A stretch of 64,000 bases of DNA from Pelomonas lactea (GTDB taxonomy: Bacteria; Pseudomonadota; Gammaproteobacteria; Burkholderiales; Burkholderiaceae_C), in the NCBI RefSeq assembly GCF_043555885.1, contig NZ_JBIGHX010000007.1, forward strand, positions 1 through 64,000. Reading direction: 5' to 3'. Below, in pieces: positions 16,760 through 26,279 of the stretch. The notes under the pieces were generated by a model that worked only from the letters and a program-made list of their open reading frames with translations, was not told where the DNA came from and searched no databases. A program made the position numbers and the translations under genes. Within the stretch, counting starts at the first letter, position 1; the number at the start of each line of letters is the position of its first letter.

Positions 16760-18297
16760 AACACCCGCTCCCCGCCCTCAGCCTCGCCCTCTCGATTGCT
16801 GCCCAGGCGGCGGAGCCGGTCAAGGTGGACATCCAGGCCGACCGCCCCGGCCCCGTCATCGCGCGGCAGATCTATGGCCAGTTCGCCGAGCACCTCGGCA
16901 GCGGCGTCTACGGCGGCCTGTGGGTCGGCCCGGACAGCAAGATCCCCAACGTGCGCGGCTGGCGCAGCGACGTTGTCGGTGCGCTGAAGGCGATCAAGGT
17001 GCCGGTGGTGCGCTGGCCCGGCGGCTGCTTCGCCGACGAGTACCACTGGCGCGACGGCATCGGCCCGCAGTCGCAGCGCCCGCCGCGCGTCAACACCAGC
17101 TGGGGCGGCGTCATCGAACCCAACACGGTGGGCACGCACGAGTTCATGGACCTGGCCGAGCAGCTGGGCGCCGAGGTCTACATCAACGCCAACCTCGGCT
17201 CCGGCACCGTGCAGGAGATGGCGCAGTGGTTGGAGTACCTGACGGCCGAGGGCGACACGGCGCTGGCCCGCGAGCGCCGCGCCAACGGCCGCGACAAGCC
17301 CTGGCGCCTGCAGTACTGGGGCATCGGCAACGAGAGCTGGGGCTGTGGCGGCAACATGAAGCCCGGCTACTACGCCGACCTCTACAAGCAGTGGGCCAGC
17401 TTCGCCAAGGCACCGCGCGGCAACCGGCCCAAGCTCGTCGCCAGCGGCGGCCAGGAGCTGGAGCTGAACTGGGTCGAGACGCTGAGCACCGAGATCAAGG
17501 ACCGCATGGCGGCCGTCACCCACCACCAGTACTCGCTGCCCACGCGCGACTGGAAGAAGAAGGGCGCGGCCGTCGGCTTCCCGGAGGCCGAGTGGATCTC
17601 CACGCTGGCCGTGCCGCAGACCATCGACGGCTATCTCGCCAAGCACCGCGAGATCCTGGACCGCAACGACCCGGCCAAGAAGTTCGCCATCTACTTCGAC
17701 GAGTGGGGCAGCTGGTACGACGCCGAGCCCGGCACCGACCCCGGCTTCCTCGTGCAGCGCAACACCCTGCGCGACGCGGTGCTGGCCGCGCTGCACTTCC
17801 ATGTCTTCCACCGCCACGCCGACCGCGTGAAGATGGCCAACATCGCGCAGATGGTCAACGTGCTGCAGGCCATGATCGTCACCGACAAGGAACGCATGGT
17901 GCTGACACCCAGCTACCACGCATTCGCGATGCACCTGCCGTTCATGGACGCGACCTCGCTGCCCGTGCAGCTGGCCGGTGTACCCGACTACACCTTGGGC
18001 AAGTACAGCATCCCCGCCGTCAGCGCGAGCGCGGCGAAGTCGGTCGATGGCAAGCTGCTTCTGAGCCTGACCAACACCCACCCCAACCAGCCGCTGCCAC
18101 TGCAGCTCGCCGTCGGCGGCAAGGGCGTGCGCGCCGTGACCGGCCAGCTGCTGACCGCCGCGACGATGGACGCGCAGAACTGGTTCGACGCGCCCGACCG
18201 CGTGAAGCCCCAGCCCTTCAAGGCCGAGGCCAGGAGCGGCCTGCTGGCACTGAACATCCCGGCCAAGTCCGTGCTGGTGCTGGAGGTGCAGCCGTGA
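16756..18297 (+). CDS. Alpha-L-arabinofuranosidase, GH51
   Basis: This 513-residue exported enzyme is predicted to remove terminal arabinofuranose from arabinan or arabinogalactan side chains. It has a short signal peptide ending AQAAE (about 1-19), a TIM barrel, and a C-terminal beta domain from about 410. The acid/base glutamate is Glu193 in GIGNESWG and the nucleophile Glu316 in YFDEWGSWY. IYGQFAEHLG near the N-terminus and RWPGGCFADEYHW (about 92-104) are GH51 signatures. It overlaps both neighbours by one to four bases and so is translationally linked to them. Confidence 0.92.
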   Translation: MKHPLPALSLALSIAAQAAEPVKVDIQADRPGPVIARQIYGQFAEHLGSGVYGGLWVGPDSKIPNVRGWRSDVVGALKAIKVPVVRWPGGCFADEYHWRDGIGPQSQRPPRVNTSWGGVIEPNTVGTHEFMDLAEQLGAEVYINANLGSGTVQEMAQWLEYLTAEGDTALARERRANGRDKPWRLQYWGIGNESWGCGGNMKPGYYADLYKQWASFAKAPRGNRPKLVASGGQELELNWVETLSTEIKDRMAAVTHHQYSLPTRDWKKKGAAVGFPEAEWISTLAVPQTIDGYLAKHREILDRNDPAKKFAIYFDEWGSWYDAEPGTDPGFLVQRNTLRDAVLAALHFHVFHRHADRVKMANIAQMVNVLQAMIVTDKERMVLTPSYHAFAMHLPFMDATSLPVQLAGVPDYTLGKYSIPAVSASAAKSVDGKLLLSLTNTHPNQPLPLQLAVGGKGVRAVTGQLLTAATMDAQNWFDAPDRVKPQPFKAEARSGLLALNIPAKSVLVLEVQP

Positions 18298-20132
18298 TGC
18301 GCCGCTTCATCGCGCTGCTCGCCGTCGTCGCCGGCACGGCGTCCGCCGCCGACGCGCTGCGCCCGCCGCTGCTGCTGACAGCCCGCACCGCCGCGCAGGA
18401 CCTGGGCGGCACCTGGACCTACTCCAAGGACTACTACCGCACCAGCCTGACCGACATCAACGGCTGGGTCGCCAAGTCCCGCATGCAGCGCTTCCGCGAC
18501 GTGGACGTGGCGGCCGAGGAGAAAAAGAGCGGCCCGGCCTTCTTCGAATTCGACCTCGACCGCGGCCCGACGATGACGCTGCCCGGCGCGTGGAACTCCG
18601 CCGTGCCCGAGCTGCGCTGGTACGACGGGCTGATCTGGTTCCAGCGCCGCTTCGATGCGAAGCTGGTGCCCGGGCAGCGCAGCTTCCTGCGCTTCGAGGC
18701 GGTGAACTACCGCGCCTCGGTCTACCTGAACGGCAAGCCCATCGCCCAGCACGAGGGCGGCTTCACGCCCTTCGTCGTCGAGGTGACCGACACGCTGCGC
18801 GCACTGGGCAACCGCCTCGTCGTCGGCGTGGACTCCAAGCACGACGCGCAGAGCATCCCCGGCGAGATCACCGACTGGGACCTCTACGGCGGCATCACGC
18901 GGCCGGTCAAGCTGATCCGGACGCCGGCCACCTTCATCGACGACGCGACGCTGCGCCTCAACGATGCCGGCCGGCTGGTCGGCAGCGCCCAACTGAACGG
19001 CCCGCAGTCGGCCAACCAGTCGGTGACCCTGCGCATCGCGGCGCTGGGCGTCACCCTGCAGGCCCGCACCGACGCCAACGGAGAAGCCCGCTTCGACACG
19101 CCCGCGCCCGCGTCGCTGAAGCGCTGGTCGCCCGAGGCGCCGACGCTGTACGACGTCGACTTCGAGGCCGGCGCGGACCGCGTGCGCGACCGCATCGGCT
19201 TTCGCACGATCGCCGTGCGCGGCAGCGACTTGCTGCTGAACGGCCAACCAGTGTTCCTGAAGGGCATCTCCCTCCACGAGGAAGAGATAGCCCCCAACCC
19301 CGCCCGCCGCCTCGACGAGGCCGCCGCGCGCCGGCTGCTCGGCGAGGTGAAGCACGGCCTGCACGGCAACTACGTGCGCCTCTCGCACTATCCGCACAAC
19401 GAGACCATGCTGCGCATGGCCGACGAACTGGGCCTGCTGGTGTGGAGCGAGATCCCCGTCTACTGGACCGTGGACTGGGACAACCCCGCCGTGCTGGACA
19501 AGGCCCGCCGCATGCAGGCCGAGACGATTTACCGCGACCGCAACCGCGCCGCGCTGGTGCTGTGGAGCATCGGCAACGAGACGCCGGTGGCCGACAACCG
19601 CACGCGCTTCCACGCCGCGCTGGCGCAGACCGTGCGCGCGCTGGACGACAGCCGCCTCGTCTCCGCGGCGCTGCTGGTGGAGCGCAAGGGCGACGTCATC
19701 CAGCTCGCCGACCCGCTGCTCGCGGCCCTCGACGTCATCGCCGTCAACACCTATGCCGGCTGGTACGGCGACGACACGCTGGACCGCGTGGCCCGGCTGC
19801 GATGGGATGTGCCGGCGGACAAGCCGCTGCTGTTCTCCGAGTTCGGCGCCGACGCGCAGACGGGCTTTCGCGACGCGACGCTGCGCCGCAAGTTCAGCGA
19901 GGACTACCAGGCCGACTACTACCGCGCCACGCTCGCGATGGCCGCCCAGGTACCCACGCTGCGCGGCCTGTCACCCTGGGTGCTGAAGGACTTCCGCTCG
20001 CCGCGCCGCGAGCACCCGGTGTTCCAGCAGGGCTGGAACCGCAAGGGCCTGATCTCCGAGACGGGGCAGCGCAAGCTGGCCTTCACTGTCCTCGCCAATC
20101 ACTACAAGAACCTCTCGTCGCCACTGCCATGA
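18297..20132 (+). CDS. Glycoside hydrolase family 2 (beta-galactosidase or beta-glucuronidase type)
   Basis: This 611-residue exported enzyme starts at an ATG sharing one base with the GH51 stop; its signal peptide runs to about residue 19 (TASAA). The three GH2 parts are present: sugar-binding jelly roll (about 40-210, with WDLYGGITRPV near its end), immunoglobulin-like domain (about 215-305), and TIM barrel (about 310-600). The acid/base is Glu428 in WSIGNETPV and the nucleophile Glu515 in LFSEFGAD. Removal of galactose or glucuronate from pectic side chains fits the context, but subfamily specificity cannot be told here. Confidence 0.88.
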   Translation: MRRFIALLAVVAGTASAADALRPPLLLTARTAAQDLGGTWTYSKDYYRTSLTDINGWVAKSRMQRFRDVDVAAEEKKSGPAFFEFDLDRGPTMTLPGAWNSAVPELRWYDGLIWFQRRFDAKLVPGQRSFLRFEAVNYRASVYLNGKPIAQHEGGFTPFVVEVTDTLRALGNRLVVGVDSKHDAQSIPGEITDWDLYGGITRPVKLIRTPATFIDDATLRLNDAGRLVGSAQLNGPQSANQSVTLRIAALGVTLQARTDANGEARFDTPAPASLKRWSPEAPTLYDVDFEAGADRVRDRIGFRTIAVRGSDLLLNGQPVFLKGISLHEEEIAPNPARRLDEAAARRLLGEVKHGLHGNYVRLSHYPHNETMLRMADELGLLVWSEIPVYWTVDWDNPAVLDKARRMQAETIYRDRNRAALVLWSIGNETPVADNRTRFHAALAQTVRALDDSRLVSAALLVERKGDVIQLADPLLAALDVIAVNTYAGWYGDDTLDRVARLRWDVPADKPLLFSEFGADAQTGFRDATLRRKFSEDYQADYYRATLAMAAQVPTLRGLSPWVLKDFRSPRREHPVFQQGWNRKGLISETGQRKLAFTVLANHYKNLSSPLP

Positions 20133-22861
20133 CAAGCGCTCCTTTTTCCCGCCGCGGCTTCCTGCAGACGACCGCCGCCGCGTCGCTGGCCTCCTCGCTG
20201 CCCACCGCACGAGCCGCCACCGCCAACCTGCCGACGACGACCACGCCGGTCGGCGACACCGTGCTCCGCTGGCTCGACGGCGCTGCCCCCTCGCGCTTCG
20301 AGGGCGCCACCTTCGGCGTGCCGTGGCCGCGCGGCCAGGTCCGCGCCACGGCCAAGGCGCTGGACTTCAAGCTGGGCAGCCACCCCATCCAGTCATGGCC
20401 GCTGGCCTTCTGGCCCGACGGCTCGCTGAAGTGGACGGCCCACGCGCTGGCCGGCGGCACGCCGCAAGGCCCGCTGAAGCTGGAAGCCGGCGCACCCGCA
20501 GCCGGTGGCCTGAGCGTGAAGCAGACCGCCACGCAGATCGTCATCACCGCCGGTGACCTCGCCTGGACCGTGCCGACGCGCGGCCCCGTGCTGATCGAAC
20601 AGGCCACGCGCGGCGGCCGTGTCACGCTGAAGAACCTCAAGCTCGTCGCGCTGCGCCAGGACGGCGCCGACCCCGAGCTGGACGGCAAGGTCGCCCGCCA
20701 GTCGTTCAGCAGCAAGGTCAACACGGTCACCGTCGAGCAGCAAGGCCCCGTGCGCGCTGTGCTGAAACTGGACGGCACGCACACCGCGAATCTCGACGGC
20801 AAGGGCCGCGACTGGCTGCCGTTCTCCGTGCGCCTGTACTTCTACGCCGGCGCCGAGAGCGTGCGCATCGTCCACACCTTCGTGTGGGACGGCGACGCCG
20901 CCCAGGACTTCATCGCCGGCCTCGGCGTGACGGCGCAGGTGCCCATGAGCAACGCGACGCACGACCGCCACATCCGCTTCTCCGGCGAAGGCGTGGGCGT
21001 GTGGGGCGAGGCCGTGCGGCCCATCACCGGGCTGCGCCGCGACCCCGGCCAGGCCTACAGGGACGCCCAGGTCGCCGGCCAGGCACTGCCCCCGCTGAGC
21101 GGCATGGCCAAGGCCGTGCAGGACGGCCTGAAGTGGATTCCCGAGTGGAACGACTTCTCGCTGGCCCAGGCCAATGCCGACGGCTTCACGCTGAAGAAGC
21201 GGACTCAAGGCGGCCAGGCCTGGATCGACTCCAACGGCGGCTCGCGCGCCAAGGGCCTGGTCTACGCCGGTGGCGCGTCCGGCGGCGTGGCGCTGGGCCT
21301 GAAGGACTTCTGGCAGCGCGCGCCCGTGCGGCTGGACGTGCGCGGCGCCGCCACCGAGCTGGCCGACGTGACCGCCTGGCTGTACTCGCCGTCGGCCCCG
21401 GCGATGGACATGCGCTCCTACCGCTCGCCTGGCGACATGGACACGCACGCCAAGCAGATCGAAGGCCTCAACATCACCTACGAGGACTACGAACCGGGCT
21501 GGGACAGCGCCTTCGGCGTGGCGCGCACGTCGGAGCTGCAGCTGTGGGTACTGGGCGCCACGCCGTCGCACCAGGCCTTCTCCGACATGGCCGACCAGGT
21601 CGCCACGCCGGCCCGCCCCATCCTCACGCCACAGCGCCTGCACGCCGCCGGCGTGTTCGGCGACTGGGACCCGGTGGACACCGGCTCGCCGGCCCGCCAG
21701 CTCATCGAGGATCGCCTCGCGCTGCAGCTGGGCCAGTACGTGAAGGAGATCGAGCAGCACCGCTGGTACGGCTTCTGGCACTACGGCGACGTTATGCACA
21801 GCTACGACGCCGACCGCCACATGTGGCGCTACGACATCGGCGGCTACGCGTGGGACAACTCGGAGCTGTCGACCGACCTGTGGCTCTGGTACAGCTACCT
21901 GCGCACCGGCCGTGCCGATGTGTTCCGCATGGCCGAGGCCATGACCCGCCACACCGGCGAGGTGGACGTCTACCACCTCGGTGAGCTCAAGGGCTTCGGC
22001 ACGCGCCACGGCGTGCAGCACTGGTCGGACTCGTCCAAGCAGCCGCGCATCTCCAACGCGGCCTACCGCCGCATCTACTTCTACCTGACCGCCGACGAGC
22101 GCTGCGGCGACCTGATCCGCGAGCTGCTGGAGTCGGACGCCGACATCGGCAAGGTCGACATCTCGCGCAAGCTGCCGCCCGGTGCCGGGCCGCGCGCGTC
22201 CGACCTGCCCGGCGTGGGCTTCGGCACCACGTGGGGCTCGTGGATCGCCGCCTGGCTGACCGAGTGGGAGCGCACCGGCGACAGGCGCTGGCGCGACAGA
22301 TTGGTCAACGGCATGCAGACCATTGGCGACCTGAAGCGCCGCTGGTTCGCCGGCGGCGCACCGTACGACGCGAAGACCGGCAGGTTCATGGGCCCGGGCG
22401 AAGACATCTCCATCTCGCACCTGAACGGCGTGTTCGGCGTCATCGAGATGAGTTCCGAGCTGCTGACGCTGGTGGACGTGCCGGCGTACCGCCGCGCCTG
22501 GCTGGAGTACTGCCGCTACTACAACGCGCCCAAGAGCGAGATCGCCGCGCTGCTGGGCCGCGACCCCGGCGGCCGCAGCCTGACCGACACCTGCTCGCGC
22601 ATGACGGCCTACGCGGCCTTCCACGAGAAAGACCGCGCGCTGGCGCTGCGGGCGTGGCGCGAGTTCTTTGCGTCACGTGCGCTGCGCGGCGGCGGCACGG
22701 TGAGGCGCATCGGCGGCGTCGACGTGATCCGCCCGCTGGACGAGCAAGCCGGCATCAGCACCAACGACTCGGCGCAATGGGGCCTCGCAGGCATCCAGAA
22801 CCTGGCGCTGATCGGTGACACGCTGGACGAGGCGGCCCGGGCTGCTGGGTTGCTGCGGTGA
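20129..22861 (+). CDS. Exo-rhamnogalacturonan lyase-like protein (PL26-like), Tat-exported
   Basis: This 910-residue protein begins with a twin-arginine signal (SRRGFLQTTAAASLAS, about 7-22). The N-terminal beta-rich part (about 50-430) and C-terminal helical barrel (about 480-900) match the layout I know for exo-acting rhamnogalacturonan lyases related to PL26. Conserved-looking stretches are HRWYGFWHYGDVMHSYD (about 545-561), WRYDIGGYAWDNSE and DISISHLNGVFGVIE. Such enzymes take unsaturated disaccharides from rhamnogalacturonan ends, complementing the endo-lyases. Both gene ends overlap neighbours by four bases. The family call rests on recollection of motif style and context, so it is less certain than the GH calls. 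Confidence 0.72.
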   Translation: MTSAPFSRRGFLQTTAAASLASSLPTARAATANLPTTTTPVGDTVLRWLDGAAPSRFEGATFGVPWPRGQVRATAKALDFKLGSHPIQSWPLAFWPDGSLKWTAHALAGGTPQGPLKLEAGAPAAGGLSVKQTATQIVITAGDLAWTVPTRGPVLIEQATRGGRVTLKNLKLVALRQDGADPELDGKVARQSFSSKVNTVTVEQQGPVRAVLKLDGTHTANLDGKGRDWLPFSVRLYFYAGAESVRIVHTFVWDGDAAQDFIAGLGVTAQVPMSNATHDRHIRFSGEGVGVWGEAVRPITGLRRDPGQAYRDAQVAGQALPPLSGMAKAVQDGLKWIPEWNDFSLAQANADGFTLKKRTQGGQAWIDSNGGSRAKGLVYAGGASGGVALGLKDFWQRAPVRLDVRGAATELADVTAWLYSPSAPAMDMRSYRSPGDMDTHAKQIEGLNITYEDYEPGWDSAFGVARTSELQLWVLGATPSHQAFSDMADQVATPARPILTPQRLHAAGVFGDWDPVDTGSPARQLIEDRLALQLGQYVKEIEQHRWYGFWHYGDVMHSYDADRHMWRYDIGGYAWDNSELSTDLWLWYSYLRTGRADVFRMAEAMTRHTGEVDVYHLGELKGFGTRHGVQHWSDSSKQPRISNAAYRRIYFYLTADERCGDLIRELLESDADIGKVDISRKLPPGAGPRASDLPGVGFGTTWGSWIAAWLTEWERTGDRRWRDRLVNGMQTIGDLKRRWFAGGAPYDAKTGRFMGPGEDISISHLNGVFGVIEMSSELLTLVDVPAYRRAWLEYCRYYNAPKSEIAALLGRDPGGRSLTDTCSRMTAYAAFHEKDRALALRAWREFFASRALRGGGTVRRIGGVDVIRPLDEQAGISTNDSAQWGLAGIQNLALIGDTLDEAARAAGLLR

Positions 22862-25236
22862 CGCCTGCCTCCCGCCGCCGCTGGCTTCAGCAGCAGCTGC
22901 TGCACGCCGGCCTGTTGACCGCCGGCACGCCGCTGCTGGCCTCGCCCATGGCGGCACAGAACGAGGCCCCACCCGCGCCGCTGCGGCTCTGGTACCGCCG
23001 CCCCGCCGATGAATGGACGGCGGCGCTGCCGGTGGGCAACGGGCGGCTGGGCGCGATGGTGTTCGGCGGCACGCACACCGAACGGCTGCAGATCAACGAG
23101 AACAGCTTTTTCGGCGGCGGGCCCTACGACACGACCAACCCGAAAGCCCGCGAAGGCCTGCCCCAGGTACGCGAGCTGGTGTTCGCCGGCCGCTACGCCG
23201 AAGCCGAGAAGCTGGCCAACGAGACGATGCTGGGCACGCCCAACCGGCAGATGAGCTACCAGCCGCTGGCCGAGCTGCTGCTCCTGTTCCCGGGGCTGGA
23301 CGGCGTGCGCGGCTACGAGCGCGGCCTGGACCTGGACGAGGCCGTGGCGACGACGCAGTTCCGCGCCGGCAGCGCGACGCTGACGCGCGAGGTCTACGCG
23401 TCGGCGGCCGACCAGCTCATCGTCGTGCGCCTCACGGCCGACAAGCCGAAATGGATCACCGCCGACATCACACTGACGGCGCCGCACCAGAAGACCAGCG
23501 GCGGCGAGAGCCACCACACGCTGTGGGTGGCGGGCATGAGCCCCGCGCAGCTGGGCGTGGAGGGCAGCCTGCCGTTCGAATGCCGGCTGCAGGTTGTCAC
23601 CAAGGGCGGCAAGGTCGTGGCACGCAACGGCGGGCTGCAGGTGCAGGGCGCCGACGAAGCCTGGCTGCTGATTGCCGGCGCCACCGGCTACAAGCGCTTC
23701 GACGACGTGTCGGGCGACCCGGCGGCGCTGAACCGGCAGACGCTGGCCGCGGCCGTCGCCCGCGGCCCCGAGGCGCTGCGCGCCGCCCACCGCGAGGACC
23801 ACCAGCGCCTGTTCCGCCGCGTCGCGCTGGACCTGGGCGCCGGCCCCAACGGTAGCCTGCCCACCGACGAGCGCATCGCCCGCTTCGCCGAAGGGCAGGA
23901 CCCGGGCCTCGCGTCGCTCTATCTGCAGTACGGCCGCTACCTGCTGCTGGCCTGCTCGCGGCCGGGCAGCCGCTTCCCGGCCAATCTGCAAGGGCTGTGG
24001 AACGAGAAGACCAATCCGTCGTGGGGGTCCAAGTGGACCATCAACATCAACACGGAGATGAACTACTGGCCCGCCGAGGTCTGCAACATCGGCGAGACCA
24101 TCGAACCGCTGATCGCGATGGTGGAGGACCTGAGCCTCACCGGCGCCAAGGTGGCCCGCGCGATGTACGACGCGCCGGGCTGGGTGGCCTTCCACAACAC
24201 CGACGGCTGGCGCGTGGCCGCGCCGACCGACGGCGCCAAGTGGGGCCTGTGGCCCATGGGCGGTGTGTGGCTCGTCAACACGCTGTGGCAGAGCTGGCTG
24301 TTCCGGCGCGACGCGGCGCTGCTCAAGCGCCTGTACCCGTTGCTGAAGGGCGCGGCCGAGTTCCAGCTCGCCACGCTGGTGCGCGACCCGAAGAGCGGCT
24401 TCATGGTCACCAACCCCAGCCTCTCGCCGGAGAACTCGCACCCGCACGGCTCGTCCGTCGTGGCCGGCCCGGCGATGGACAGCCAGCTGCTGCGCGACCT
24501 GTTCGCTCACTGCGCCGACGCCGCGCGCGAACTGCGCACCGACCGCCCCTTCGCCAAGGCCTGTGAGGCGATGCGCGACCGCCTGCCGCCCGACCGCATC
24601 GGCGCCGCCGGCCAGCTGCAGGAGTGGATGGAAGACTGGGACCTGCAGGCGCCGGAGCTGCAGCACCGCCATGTGTCGCACCTGTACGCGCTGTACCCGT
24701 CGGACCAGATCACGCCCGAGGACACGCCGGCACTCGCCGCCGCCGCGCGCAACGTGCTGGAGCGCCGCGGCGATGACACCACCGGCTGGGGCATCGGCTG
24801 GCGCATCAACCTGTTCACGCGGCTGAAGGACGGCGAGCACGCCTACTCGGTGCTGCAGCGCCTGCTGCACCCCAGCCGCAGCTACGCCAACCTGTTCGAC
24901 GCGCATCCGCCCTTCCAGATCGACGGCAACTTCGGCGGCGCGGCCGGCATCGTCGAGATGCTGCTGCAGAGCCACCGCAGCCGCATCGAGCTGCTGCCGG
25001 CGCTGCCGTCGGCGTGGCCCGCCGGTCGCGTGGCGGGCCTGCGAGCGCGCGGTGGCTTCGAGATCGCGATGAGCTGGCAGGGCGGCGAGGTGCAGACGCT
25101 GACGGTCGCCTGCCCAGCCGGCGGCAGCACCGAGCTGCGCTGGCGTGGAGCGCCCCCGCTGCCGCTGCGCCTCGCCGCCGGCCAGACCGCCCGATTCGAG
25201 CGCCGCGATGGACGGCTTCAACGCCTGGAGACCTGA
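22858..25236 (+). CDS. Glycoside hydrolase family 95 (alpha-L-fucosidase / alpha-L-galactosidase)
   Basis: This 792-residue exported enzyme starts at a GTG overlapping the previous stop as GTGA. A signal-like segment covers about 1-37. The domain order is N-terminal beta-sandwich (EWTAALPVGNGRLGAMVFGG near 56-75), linker, and an (alpha/alpha)6 barrel with INTEMNYWPAEVCNIGE (about 396-412), SLSPENSHPHG (about 521-531) and NLFDAHPPFQIDGNFGG (about 679-695). These contain the asparagines, glutamate and aspartate used for inverting catalysis in GH95. The target may be fucose or L-galactose on rhamnogalacturonan I, II or xyloglucan side chains. Confidence 0.9.
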   Translation: MTPASRRRWLQQQLLHAGLLTAGTPLLASPMAAQNEAPPAPLRLWYRRPADEWTAALPVGNGRLGAMVFGGTHTERLQINENSFFGGGPYDTTNPKAREGLPQVRELVFAGRYAEAEKLANETMLGTPNRQMSYQPLAELLLLFPGLDGVRGYERGLDLDEAVATTQFRAGSATLTREVYASAADQLIVVRLTADKPKWITADITLTAPHQKTSGGESHHTLWVAGMSPAQLGVEGSLPFECRLQVVTKGGKVVARNGGLQVQGADEAWLLIAGATGYKRFDDVSGDPAALNRQTLAAAVARGPEALRAAHREDHQRLFRRVALDLGAGPNGSLPTDERIARFAEGQDPGLASLYLQYGRYLLLACSRPGSRFPANLQGLWNEKTNPSWGSKWTININTEMNYWPAEVCNIGETIEPLIAMVEDLSLTGAKVARAMYDAPGWVAFHNTDGWRVAAPTDGAKWGLWPMGGVWLVNTLWQSWLFRRDAALLKRLYPLLKGAAEFQLATLVRDPKSGFMVTNPSLSPENSHPHGSSVVAGPAMDSQLLRDLFAHCADAARELRTDRPFAKACEAMRDRLPPDRIGAAGQLQEWMEDWDLQAPELQHRHVSHLYALYPSDQITPEDTPALAAAARNVLERRGDDTTGWGIGWRINLFTRLKDGEHAYSVLQRLLHPSRSYANLFDAHPPFQIDGNFGGAAGIVEMLLQSHRSRIELLPALPSAWPAGRVAGLRARGGFEIAMSWQGGEVQTLTVACPAGGSTELRWRGAPPLPLRLAAGQTARFERRDGRLQRLET

Positions 25237-25238
25237 CC

Positions 25239-26279
25239 TTGACCCTGCTGATCTCGCGCCGCTCGGCGCTCGCCGCGGCCTTGCTCGTGCCGGCGCTGCC
25301 CGGCTTCGCGCAGGCGCCCGCCACATCGGTGCCCGCGCCGCTGCCCTGGCCCAACCCGCTCGTCGCCCAGCGCGCCGACCCGCAGATCACGCGGCATGGC
25401 GACTGGTATTACCTGATGGCCACCGTGCCGGCCTACGACGTGCTGGAGCTGCGCCGCGCGCGCAGCATCGCCGGCCTCGCCACGGCCGAGCCCCAGGTCA
25501 TCTGGCGCAAGCACGCCAGCGGCACTATGAGCCACCACATCTGGGCGCCGGAACTGCATGTCATCGACGGCCGCTGGTTCATCTACTTCAGTGCGGGCGA
25601 AGCGAAGGAGCCCTGGAAGATCCGCCTCTGGGCGCTGGAGAACGCGTCCGCCGACCCGATGCAGGGTGAATGGGCCGAACGCGGGCAGATCAGGACGGCG
25701 TGGGACACCTTCACACTGGACGCCACCGTCTTCGAACACCGCGGCCAGCGCTACATGGCCTGGGCGCAGACCGACCCCGCCAAGAAGAACCACAGCACCG
25801 ACATCTTCCTGTCGCGCATGAAGAGCCCCACCGAGCTGGCAGGCCCACAGGTGCGCCTCACGCAGCCCGAGTACGCGTGGGAGAAGGTGCGCCACGTCGT
25901 CAACGAGGCACCGGCCGTGCTCGCGCACGGCGGCCGCGTGTTCGTCAGCTACTCCGCGGCCGGCACCGGTGCGGAGTACTGCCTGGGCCTGCTGTGGGCC
26001 GACGCGGGCGCCGACCTGCTGGACGCGAAGAGCTGGCACAAGTCGCCCGGCCCGGTGTTCAGCAGCAGCGCCGAGAACCGCCAGTACGGCCCGGGCCACA
26101 ACAGCTTCCTCGTCGAACCCGATGGCACGGTGCTGAACGTCTTCCACGCGCGCAACTACCGCGACATCGTGGGCGACCCTTTGCGCGACACCGGCCGCGC
26201 GACGCGCGTGCAGCCGCTGGCCTTCACCGCCGACGGCATGCCCGACTTCGGCCTGCCCCTGCCCGAAACCAGACCATGA
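25239..26279 (+). CDS. Glycoside hydrolase family 43, exported
   Basis: This protein of about 346 residues is a five-bladed propeller glycosidase, likely arabinan-directed. All three catalytic acids are seen: base in RADPQI, pKa modulator region in HIWAPEL, and acid in VNEAPAV. The best start is TTG at 25239, two bases after the GH95 stop, because it opens directly into a signal peptide (SRRSALAAALLVPALPGFAQA). An ATG in this frame only occurs much further in, after the catalytic base. The stop overlaps the downstream esterase ATG by four bases. The weak start codon would lower its yield relative to neighbours. Confidence 0.85.
   Translation: MTLLISRRSALAAALLVPALPGFAQAPATSVPAPLPWPNPLVAQRADPQITRHGDWYYLMATVPAYDVLELRRARSIAGLATAEPQVIWRKHASGTMSHHIWAPELHVIDGRWFIYFSAGEAKEPWKIRLWALENASADPMQGEWAERGQIRTAWDTFTLDATVFEHRGQRYMAWAQTDPAKKNHSTDIFLSRMKSPTELAGPQVRLTQPEYAWEKVRHVVNEAPAVLAHGGRVFVSYSAAGTGAEYCLGLLWADAGADLLDAKSWHKSPGPVFSSSAENRQYGPGHNSFLVEPDGTVLNVFHARNYRDIVGDPLRDTGRATRVQPLAFTADGMPDFGLPLPETRP

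Noticed and set aside
16920..18296. A plus-strand frame running through GH51 and fused to the GH2 gene
   Set aside because: Only the part from 18297 encodes a signal peptide and GH2; the upstream part is the GH51 gene in the wrong frame.
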